64,000 bases of DNA from Gordonia oryzae. GTDB lineage: Bacteria; Actinomycetota; Actinomycetes; Mycobacteriales; Mycobacteriaceae. Of the stretch, positions 54,340-61,479 are shown in pieces. How positions within the stretch are numbered: the stretch's first letter is position 1; each line of letters begins with the position of its first letter. Both the position numbers and the translations under genes were made by a program. Where the stretch lies: positions 38,243 through 102,242 of the forward strand of contig NZ_RKMH01000016.1 of assembly GCF_003797185.1 (NCBI RefSeq), read 5' to 3'. The notes under the pieces were generated by a model that worked only from the letters and a program-made list of their open reading frames with translations, searched no databases and was not told the origin of the DNA.

Positions 54340-54470
54340 CCGAACTCGCCGAGGAATGCACCACGCGGGCACTCGGCAGATCGGCGACGGTGACTGCGGT
54401 CGCCGAGGTCGACCTGAAGACCTCAGCAGGGGAGTTCCTGTCGCTCTTGGGGCCCCGCCGCGGTGCTGGC
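54340..54470 (+). pseudogene. ABC-transporter ATPase fragment (SsuB/TauB-like)
   Basis: A short piece TVTAVAEVDLKTSAGEFLSL followed by LGP and a disrupted Walker A marks the N-terminus of an importer ATPase of the nitrate/sulfonate/taurine class. The rest is gone. It precedes the remnant of its binding protein. Confidence 0.55.
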
Positions 54471-54596
54471 GTGGTGCCCGGCAGGCCGGTGACATCCCTC
54501 AGGTGGGGCGGGTGCCGGGGTGGAAACGGGTCAGACGTCAAACACGGTGCGGATCGGCATGACCACTCCGGTCATCGTGCAGGGGGGCGAAGGTGA

Positions 54597-55297
54597 AAAC
54601 CATTGCTGTGGCGTACTTCCAGAGGAAAATTCGTTCTGCACGTCTCCTCGGCGGCCAAGCCGAGCACCAGCCCGCAAGGGATGAAGGGTAGGAAGATCGG
54701 TGTGCACGCCTGCAACGAGATTGTCTCCCAGGCGCTGCTCACCGCGAATGGCTCACCGAATCCGACGTCCAGAAGACCACCGTGCACTACGCTCCCACCC
54801 CGCTGGCCAAAGGTGCGGCGACGGCTGGGTCGCCAACATCGCCAATGAGCCGATCACGCTGGCCGAGTAGGGTTTCGAGGACATGGCGCTTCTCTGTGCG
54901 GACTTCAATCTTCCGCGCGTCACCGAAACCCTCGTCGCGCGCCAGGAGACCATCGACAACGAGTGCGACAAGACTGAAGGCTGTCCTCAAGGCCGACATC
55001 TAGGGGCAGTACGACGTCGCCGATCCCGCGGGCTCGGGAGCTCGCTGTCACCAAGTACGGCAATGATCTCCGACTCGACGAGGTCAAACAGGTTGAGGAG
55101 GCGATCGTCCAGAACATCCTCGGCGTCTGAGATGTCACCGAGCCAATGGGTTGCTCACCATGACCGACGCGTTGATCGCCAAGAAGATCGACACCCTCGC
55201 CAAGGCGAGGTCTACCCGATCACGCCCGAGCAGACCTTTCGACTTGTCCCTTGTCACGGAGATCTGCGAGGAGGACCCGACCCTGATGGGGGCCTGA
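54597..55297 (+). pseudogene. NMT1/SsuA-type substrate-binding protein, degraded
   Basis: In alternating frames: MKGRKIGVHACNEIVSQALL, ESDVQKTTVHYDPTPLAKG-like sequence, GWVANIANEPITLAE and then a stop, ADFNLPRVTETLVARQETID, EVKQVEEAIVQNILGV, GLLTMTDALIAKKIDTLAKA and EVYPITPEQTF, ending FDLSLVTEICEEDPTLMGA before the TGA at 55295-55297. It is the C-terminal ~2/3 of an NMT1/THI5-like periplasmic binding protein (pyrimidine, thiamine precursor or sulfonate class). At least three stops or frameshifts. Together with the ATPase fragment it shows a lost uptake system. Confidence 0.8.
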
Positions 55298-55609
55298 GTC
55301 CGCCCAGTCGATCCCACTCGACTCCGACCATCCCGATGAGCGAGGCGCGGAGGAGTGGGAACTATGGAGCCTCGAGACCCACTGCGCTGGTGCGTATCCG
55401 GCCGCATGTGTGTCGGAACAATTGCCACCGCAACAGGTCTTGAGATCCATCCGAATGCGCATCCACCACGCCGGACCAACAACGACCATCGAGAAGGCGC
55501 CATTTCTCATCGACCCGGCGTCCCAATCCGCCCACCGGGCGTGCTCGGATACCCTGAAACTCTGCTCGGTGCGCCGCGGCCCGGGCGAACTGTGACGAGG
55601 AGTGACGAC
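55298..55609. other. Gene-free stretch
   Basis: About 310 bases between the binding-protein remnant and the small acidic gene. Open frames exist but none has coding features that I trust. A gaggag-type site ends the stretch. Confidence 0.4.
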
Positions 55610-55801
55610 ATGTCCGAGTTCATCAAGAAGATCAAGGACGAGGCCAAGGCGGTCGAGGCCGCGATCGGCAACGAACTCACCGTGCTCGAGGGCGTCCCCG
55701 GCTATGACCCGCTGGCCAAGGACGAGGACGAGGACGACAACGTCACCGCCACCGCCGACGACACCGAAGGTGGCGGGTCGCCGGTCGACGGGCCGAAGTA
55801 G
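55610..55801 (+). CDS. Small acidic protein, 63 residues
   Basis: MSEFIKKIKDEAKAVEAAIG begins a short amphipathic helical part, followed by a very acidic tail (KDEDEDDNVTATADDTEGGG). The ATG follows a good ribosome site (gaggag, 55597-55602), and the frame is coding-like, so I consider it real. No family recognised. Confidence 0.6.
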   Translation: MSEFIKKIKDEAKAVEAAIGNELTVLEGVPGYDPLAKDEDEDDNVTATADDTEGGGSPVDGPK

Positions 55802-56111
55802 GTAGCGCCCCCGTGTCGGTCTCGGCCGACCTGTTCGTTACCACCATCTAGGCGCATCAGTGGATCTACCAGCACACGCTGGGGGGATTCTTGAGGAGGT
55901 ACTGAATCCTCTGTGGCCGGACCCTGGGAGAGGTCGGTCGCAGCTGGCTTTCACCAGCAGTTTTCGTTCGATGGCCCCGTCCGGACGATCCTGAGAGAAT
56001 TCTGCTAATCGGCACGTACGGGCGGTTTATCCGGATTAGTGTCTTCGGTGCACGACGGGGAAGTCGGGGGCTCCTTCTCCATATCGCACACCGGATTGAA
56101 GGAGCCGATCC
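55802..56111. other. Gene-free stretch, probable promoter of secreted gene
   Basis: About 310 bases of lower GC. A run ccggattagtgtcttcggtg lies ~80 bases before the secreted protein; I see no firm promoter or operator. Confidence 0.35.
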
Positions 56112-57698
56112 ATGGGAAGACACAGCCTGGTACGTGAACCCGCGACCCGCCGTGTGGCTTTGGGTGCCACCGCCCTCGCGGCGTCGGCCACTCTGACGGC
56201 CGGTCTGGCCTTCGGCGACGGCCAGGCGCAGGCCTCGATTCCGCAGGTGACCAGCGGTCTGGCGAGTATCCACGACTGGTCGACGGCGACCCTGGACCAG
56301 GTGATCGCGGCGTTGGGGATCGAGAGTCAGAGCATCGGCGGTGGCGTCGCGTTGGGGCCGAACTACCTGATCGATCAATTGGCTAGTTTGCTTGGCGTCG
56401 ACTCCAGCCTGATCCGTGATGGACTGGCAGCGCTTGGCGTGCAGTTCGGCAACGAACTGGCGATCGCGATTCTTCCCGGCGTGGCCGCTGCAATCCCGCT
56501 CGGCGCGGGTACCAGCGCAGCAGCGCTGTCAATTCTGGGTGTTGCGCTAGCCACCGATGGCATTACTTCCACCGTCAACGACATCTGGGATCTGGTCCTG
56601 ATCCCTGAGATTCCGGTCATCAATCCCAATCCGGTCACCCTCGGGGATCTTGCGGAACTGGCCGGCATCGACCGCGCCGACCTGCCCGATGACACAGTCT
56701 TCTGTCTCGGCGCCTTGGCGGCCGCGAACTCGAAGACCGCGGGTTCGTGTCTGAACATTGCCGCCACCATCGATGCTCGTTACATCAAGGTCTCCGATGG
56801 CCAGCAGTCCGGGGAAGTGCAACTTGCACTGACCAATCCGCTCTCGGTGCTGACCTTGCTGACCGATCAGAATCAGTTGCTCGACATCCTCGCCCAGGCG
56901 ATTTCCGGCGATCCCATCTACGTCACCAAGGACTTCCTCCGCCTTAGTCTGAATGGGCCGGAGAATCTCGCGCTCACCAGCGATTACGGATACTCGGGGC
57001 CGATCACGATCGCGTGGCTCGGTTCGCAGTTCGTGGTGTTCTCCGGCACCGCGCAGACACACGGCACCAACGGCCCCGACTACGTCAACTACCTGAGTGT
57101 GCCCTCCCTGACGCTTGGCACCCCGACATCGCTGCAGCAGATCATCCCGACCCTCGACGTCTCGTCGTTCAACGTCTTCGATCTGTTCACCATCCCGGCG
57201 TTCAACACCGGCAGCCTGACCTCTCCGTCGCCGACGAGCGCGACGGTCCCGGTGTCGGCGTTGCGCTCGGCGCAGCCGGAGCTGATGAGCGTGTCGGCGG
57301 CCGACGCCCCGACCACCGACGCGTCCACCGCGAATCCCGCGACCAGTGACGCCGGAGATGGGGGACAGGACTCAGGTACGCCCGCCTCGACCAACCCGGC
57401 GGCCACTCCCACGCCCGGCCAGGCCACTGCTGCCACCGGCTCGACGGATACGGATCAGCCTGCACCGCACCACGACACGCCGACCCCCGCGCCCGTCGTA
57501 ACGATCCCGTCAGGGCAGTCGGGTGCCGGTGATCAAGCAGGCGGTGCCACCGGCGATCAGGCTGCAGCAAACCCGACACCGACCACCGACGACTCGTCCT
57601 CGACGACGCCGTCGAGCTCGCCGGAGGCAGGGTCCGCGACGACAGGCGGCACCACCGGTGCCTCCACTGCGAGCAATCAGCGGCAGCCCGCGGCGTGA
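56112..57698 (+). CDS. Large secreted protein with Thr/Pro/Ala-rich C-terminus
   Basis: A 528-residue exported protein of no family I recognise. A twin-basic N-terminus and an Ala-rich core end near GDGQAQASIP, a likely signal-peptidase site at about residue 36-40. The body (~40-370) has repeated helical and Leu-rich units (e.g. STATLDQVIAALGIESQSIG; LASLLGVDSSLIRDGLAALG). The last ~150 residues are Thr/Ala/Pro/Ser/Gly-rich, probably a disordered wall-spanning or glycosylated tail. There is no LPxTG. It could be a surface protein specific to mycolic-acid bacteria; 'PE/PPE-like' would be only a loose analogy, as PE/PPE motifs are absent. Confidence 0.72.
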   Translation: MGRHSLVREPATRRVALGATALAASATLTAGLAFGDGQAQASIPQVTSGLASIHDWSTATLDQVIAALGIESQSIGGGVALGPNYLIDQLASLLGVDSSLIRDGLAALGVQFGNELAIAILPGVAAAIPLGAGTSAAALSILGVALATDGITSTVNDIWDLVLIPEIPVINPNPVTLGDLAELAGIDRADLPDDTVFCLGALAAANSKTAGSCLNIAATIDARYIKVSDGQQSGEVQLALTNPLSVLTLLTDQNQLLDILAQAISGDPIYVTKDFLRLSLNGPENLALTSDYGYSGPITIAWLGSQFVVFSGTAQTHGTNGPDYVNYLSVPSLTLGTPTSLQQIIPTLDVSSFNVFDLFTIPAFNTGSLTSPSPTSATVPVSALRSAQPELMSVSAADAPTTDASTANPATSDAGDGGQDSGTPASTNPAATPTPGQATAATGSTDTDQPAPHHDTPTPAPVVTIPSGQSGAGDQAGGATGDQAAANPTPTTDDSSSTTPSSSPEAGSATTGGTTGASTASNQRQPAA

Positions 57699-57849
57699 CC
57701 GCTCGCGCGATGTCTTACGACCGTCGCTGAACCAACGCCGGGGAACCTTCGAAGAACTGTCGCGGCGCCGATGATGTTGTCTGTCGAGGTGACGATCACC
57801 GATGCGACGTTCACGCATCAGGGTTTCGGTGCAGGACGTGGTCTTCGCC

Positions 57850-58072
57850 GTCGTCACCGTGGTCGTGTTCGCGGTGTGGGACGTGGCGAGTTCGGCGTTG
57901 CGTGCGCGTCGGCGGGGTGACGTGCACGGTCGTACCGGACAGTCGATAGGGGCATCCACTGGAGTTGCGGCGGACCTCTCGTGAGTACACCGACCGACAT
58001 GCGCCGCGATCTCAGTGATCGTCCAGCCGCCTTCACCCCGATCGCGATCTCGGCCCGATTGTCCACTGCCTA
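57850..58072 (-). mobile_element. IS30-family transposase N-terminal remnant
   Basis: On the minus strand the frames DNRAEIAIGVKA and GWTITEIAAHVGRCT, then EVRRNSSGCPYRLS-like sequence, match the helix-turn-helix start of IS30 transposases. It is frameshifted and has no DDE domain. Confidence 0.5.
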
Positions 58073-58142
58073 GAACCTCCGCCCCACCACAACCTCTGTC
58101 CACCAGCACTTTTCGACTGCCGTTGCTTCTAGGGTGTGACAC

Positions 58143-58330
58143 CGCCCCGGCGAGGAGATCGCCGCCGGCCTCGAGGTGTCGGCAGTCACGTTGTACAACT
58201 GGCGCCGCCAGTACGGCATGGGCGGCGACGCCGCGGAGAACTCAACGAGCTGCGCGATCAGGAAAGCCGGCTCCAGCGGTTGCTCGCCGACGCGGAGTTG
58301 GCGAAGGATGCACTGCGGGAGATCCCCAGC
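58143..58330 (+). mobile_element. IS3-family OrfA remnant
   Basis: PEEIAAGLEVSAVTLYNWRR and QYG in one frame, then ELNELRDQESRLQRLLADAE and LAKDALREI in another, are the helix-turn-helix and leucine-zipper parts of an IS3-family OrfA. A frameshift divides them, and no OrfB follows. Confidence 0.7.
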
Positions 58331-58728
58331 GACTGCTGGCCCCCTGCTGGAGGCCCGGGCGGTCATCGGCGACTTAAGAGATCACCACAACCACCGACAC
58401 CGGCATTCGGCACCGAGCCACCAGACCCCGGCCGAGTAGGCTGCCGGATGCGCCCAGCGGCATCACCCCGCGGGCTGCGAGATCGGCTGATCGACTACAA
58501 GTATGAGCCGGCTCCAGAACTGCCTGGACCGGTTATCGGGGACCCGCCAGTGGCATCCGCGAGCGGATGGTGAAGTCGTCGAAGTCGGGACTACGTCGGT
58601 AATCTGCACGAAATTCTGGGCGCCTGGCTGTGTGGCCGCCCGCGGGGAGAAAGTGAAATCGGGACTACCTGGCCGGAGTTTCGGTTGGGGGTGTCCAGAT
58701 CTCCTTTAGAGGTGTCTATGGTCGGCGC
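58331..58728. other. Gene-free stretch after IS remnants
   Basis: About 400 bases with no recognisable protein. Probably degraded mobile DNA. Confidence 0.35.
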
Positions 58729-58971
58729 GTGAGTGAGATTCCCGAGCGGAGGTCTACGCCGCGCCTGGTCGGAGCGTGGGTGTGGTGGTTGGGTCAGTGC
58801 GTGTTCCTGACTGCGATCCAGCTCGTTCCCGGGTCCAATGTCATTCCCGACTATCCCGAGGTTCCACGGCGGGATTGCTCTGATCTTCGTCGGGCTCGCC
58901 AGAAGCGCGAGGCCGAGGTTGCTCGTTCGCGGGCTACTCGGCGCCGTTGGGCCGCGAAGGTGCGTCGCTGA
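58729..58971 (+). CDS. Small basic protein with one hydrophobic segment
   Basis: An 80-residue frame starting GTG at 58729 (MSEIPERRSTPRLVGAWVWW). A short hydrophobic segment is followed by a strongly basic helix (DLRRARQKREAEVARSRATR). Short size, start spacing and location beside mobile DNA suggest a phage or element gene. No family recognised. Confidence 0.4.
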   Translation: MSEIPERRSTPRLVGAWVWWLGQCVFLTAIQLVPGSNVIPDYPEVPRRDCSDLRRARQKREAEVARSRATRRRWAAKVRR

Positions 58972-58983
58972 CCCTGGGCGACC

Positions 58984-59292
58984 ATGACGACGACTCCGCA
59001 CCTGTTCGTGGGTGAGGGTCGTGTGGTCGACGCGCTCGTCGGTCCTGGAGGGTGGAAAGTCCACTGGCGGGACTGCATGGCGAAAGGCTCGCGGCGAGGG
59101 CTACCCCTGGGTCAAGCTGGACCGAGGCGGCGCCGACGCAGAGCTCGCGCTCGACCACGACCACTGGGGGGCCGCGGTGACCGAGTGGTCATGGTTGAGA
59201 GGTCCGTCGATGCGCCAGACACGCGCGGCGCCCTTGACAAGCTGGCGAAATTGCTTGCTGTATCTGTGCCCTGGACAGTGAAGGCCAGGTGA
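58984..59292 (+). CDS. Candidate small element-borne ORF, possibly frameshifted
   Basis: The frame starts MTTTPHLFVGEGRVVDALVG. A second frame from about 59090 (GEGYPWVKLDRGGADAELAL then DHDHWGAAVTEW) looks more protein-like than the first, so the gene may be frameshifted there. It lies just outside the tRNA-Thr remnant. Unrecognised. Confidence 0.3.
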   Translation: MTTTPHLFVGEGRVVDALVGPGGWKVHWRDCMAKGSRRGLPLGQAGPRRRRRRARARPRPLGGRGDRVVMVERSVDAPDTRGALDKLAKLLAVSVPWTVKAR

Positions 59293-59321
59293 CGCGGTCT
59301 GGAACCGCTATCTACCTGGCC
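59283..59321. terminator. Nested hairpin next to the tRNA-Thr remnant
   Basis: ggccaggt/acctggcc (59283-59290, 59314-59321) encloses gcggt/accgc (59294-59298, 59304-59308). It lies just past the 3' end of the tRNA remnant and probably was its terminator. Confidence 0.5.
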
Positions 59322-59328
59322 CTTTCCG

Positions 59329-59370
59329 AGCCGCCCAGGGGAATCGAACCCCTGACCTATTCATTACGAG
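59329..59370 (-). repeat. tRNA-Thr(CGT) 3' half: attachment-site remnant
   Basis: On the minus strand this reads anticodon loop ctCGTaa, then tgaat, aggtc, a perfect T arm (agggg-ttcgatt-cccct) and acceptor strand gggcggc plus the discriminator. The expected 5' anticodon strand (attca) is missing: the adjoining bases read ttatt and do not pair, and no acceptor 5' strand or D arm exists. So only the 3' half of tRNA-Thr(CGT) is here, which is what remains on the host side when an element integrates at a tRNA 3' half. The rebuilt complete tRNA should lie at the other end of the element, beyond 64000. Confidence 0.8.
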
Positions 59371-59384
59371 AATAATCCTGTGGC

Positions 59385-59401
59385 CAGGTGACGGTCACCT
59401 G
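59385..59401. repeat. Palindrome just inside the element boundary
   Basis: caggtgac-g-gtcacctg, a perfect 8-bp arm palindrome, starts 15 bases after the tRNA core. Related ggtgac words also occur at 59288 and 59408. It may bind a recombination protein or be part of a terminator. Confidence 0.5.
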
Positions 59402-59555
59402 TCTGCCGGTGACCAGGCATTTAGGGACATCGGTAGACACGGTGGAGCACGGGCGTGGGTCTGAGTACCGACACCACGCCGACACGGCTCGTGTCTCGGA
59501 TGCGGTCCTGAAATGGACTCAATGAACCTGGTTGGATGTGACTGGAAGGTACGCA

Positions 59556-61151
59556 GTGTCTGAGTCTCAAGGGAGCACAACGAGTGCTGACGGGGAGCGT
59601 TTGGGCGTGGAGGCCGGGCGAGCGAGCACGGCCGCTTGCGGCCGCGCGCAGCGAGATGCGGCCGAGGCCGCCGAAGGCGGCCCCCTTGGTAACTACTCAG
59701 AATTAGTGCTGGCACACCAGGTCAGCGACGGTGACGAGGACTCGTATCTTGGTCTGAGCCGTGTGGAGCGGCGTCGCGTCCGGTTCGGCGCGAGAGCGAT
59801 GCTCTGGGAGGCTTCGTCGTTGAAGTCGGTCCGCTGCTGCGGCCGACTGATTCACGGTGACGGGCCGGATCGTCGCGCCGACATGGGCGTGACGGTGAAG
59901 GTGAGTCCGGGGCCTAACGGGTCGAATGTGGCTGGCTTTGGAAATCTCGCAACCTGCGGTTCGGTCTGGGCGTGCCCGCGCTGCGCTGCTGTAATCGCTA
60001 GCCGTCGAGCAGTTGAGATCGGGAACGCAGTGCGTGAAGCCATTCGTTTGGGCGGTTCGGTCTACATGCTGACGCTGACAATGCGTCATGACCGTGAGCA
60101 GCGCCTGGAAGACCTCTGGGAAGGGCTCACTTCCGGCTGGCGAGCGACGTTTGGGAGTGAGCTGTGGACTGGTCGGGAAGCTCGGGTCACGGCCAAGCGT
60201 GGGTACTTCCGTCCCGCAGTTATGGGCGACGCCGATCGATTCCAGGTGGCTGGCCTGTCACGGACCGTGGAATGCACGTACGGCGTCGCCGGTTGGCACC
60301 TCCACGCTCATGTCCTTGTGTACTGCGTCGAGCGGTCGATGGCGAGTGCGTTGACGGAAGACTGGAAGGGGCTAATCAGAGAGTTGACTGGCGCAACTTC
60401 TGTCCCAGAGGTGGGCTGGTGGGGGCGTGTTGCGTTCGGTGCACGCGTGTCAGGGCAGTGGCGTCGCGGACTGGTAAAGAAAGACCTCAACTGCGGCGCG
60501 GTTGGCGTCGACCTCCGGCAAGTCACCGATGATGGTGCGGACTACATCGCCCGCTACCTCTCGAAGTCGACATACGATGTTGCGGCGAAGATGGGGGAGG
60601 AGGCCGCGCTCGGTTTGGTAACGAAGGCCGGACGGGGACGAAATCAGACCCCGTTCGAATTGCTGTATGACCTCAGCGAGAGCGTCTCCATGCGCGCTTG
60701 GGGTATTCGAACACCGCGACATTGGAAGGTCGTTGCCGACGAGTCAGAGTTCCTCGTCGTCGACATGGATACCGCAGAGGTACGGGCTGCGGTGCCGCCT
60801 GGTCGATGGAACCTGTGGTGGGTTTGGGAGCAGGGATCACAACGTCGGCGCCAATTGGTGTGGACGCATCGGCAAGCGGCTCTGACAGAACGCTCGGTTC
60901 GCTGGAACATGATTCTGGACGCACGCGGTCGAGAGCGCGCAGACGACGACATCGTCGGCGAGGGACTGGGCGGTTATCATCTCGGCGAGATTGCGGCAAG
61001 CGAGTGGTACGGAAAGCTGGCATTCAGACCGTCCTGGCTCGCTGAACTGCTCGAGGCCGCGGAGGATCCAGACCCGAATGAACTCTCAGTTTGGATGCAA
61101 AATCGACGTATCGAGTTAACTCACGGATCTCGGGCCAAGAACACTGAATGA
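59556..61151 (+). CDS. Rolling-circle replication initiator (HUH Rep)
   Basis: A 531-residue replication initiator of the actinobacterial rolling-circle plasmid/integrative-element type. Zn-like Cys motif CGSVWACPRC (Cys134, Cys140, Cys143). Motif 1 is VYMLTLTMRH (170-178); the HUH motif is GWHLHAHVLVY (His248/250/252); the candidate nicking Tyr is in DYIARYLSKSTYD (Tyr330/334/340). It nicks one strand at an origin and covalently binds DNA. I chose GTG 59556 after ggaaggt. The first ~50 residues contain an odd palindromic stretch. It lies just inside the tRNA-Thr junction, so it belongs to the integrated element; such Reps occur on integrative elements and plasmids of this group. Confidence 0.88.
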   Translation: MSESQGSTTSADGERLGVEAGRASTAACGRAQRDAAEAAEGGPLGNYSELVLAHQVSDGDEDSYLGLSRVERRRVRFGARAMLWEASSLKSVRCCGRLIHGDGPDRRADMGVTVKVSPGPNGSNVAGFGNLATCGSVWACPRCAAVIASRRAVEIGNAVREAIRLGGSVYMLTLTMRHDREQRLEDLWEGLTSGWRATFGSELWTGREARVTAKRGYFRPAVMGDADRFQVAGLSRTVECTYGVAGWHLHAHVLVYCVERSMASALTEDWKGLIRELTGATSVPEVGWWGRVAFGARVSGQWRRGLVKKDLNCGAVGVDLRQVTDDGADYIARYLSKSTYDVAAKMGEEAALGLVTKAGRGRNQTPFELLYDLSESVSMRAWGIRTPRHWKVVADESEFLVVDMDTAEVRAAVPPGRWNLWWVWEQGSQRRRQLVWTHRQAALTERSVRWNMILDARGRERADDDIVGEGLGGYHLGEIAASEWYGKLAFRPSWLAELLEAAEDPDPNELSVWMQNRRIELTHGSRAKNTE

Positions 61152-61192
61152 GCACGTAGCCGCCTAATCCATTTGGACGCAGGGCTATTGGG

Positions 61193-61372
61193 ATGAAACT
61201 TGCAAGTTCTTCGTCAACTCTTCAGGTCGAACTAACACCCTCAGCAGCAGCTGTTCGACAGATTGCGGCGTGGCTATCGAGGCGTATAGCGCCAGGCGCG
61301 ATCGCGGCAAGGACGCGTGCGCGGCAATGGCACGGTTCTACGCGTCTACGTGCGTGGAGTGTGTCGTTCTAG
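61193..61372 (+). CDS. Candidate small protein, 59 residues
   Basis: MKLASSSSTLQVELTPSAAA followed by a helix (VRQIAAWLSRRIAPGAIAAR) and a short basic end. It lies 41 bases after rep on the same strand, where plasmids of this type often have a small gene. No clear ribosome site; family unknown. Confidence 0.35.
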   Translation: MKLASSSSTLQVELTPSAAAVRQIAAWLSRRIAPGAIAARTRARQWHGSTRLRAWSVSF

Positions 61373-61479
61373 GCATCGGATTCTTGAACTGGCCTCAATC
61401 TGTTTCATCTGGGAAGAATCTAGGAGGTAGGGCACGAATGCTGATGGCCATATGATGTTTTCATATTGGACCGTAAGAG

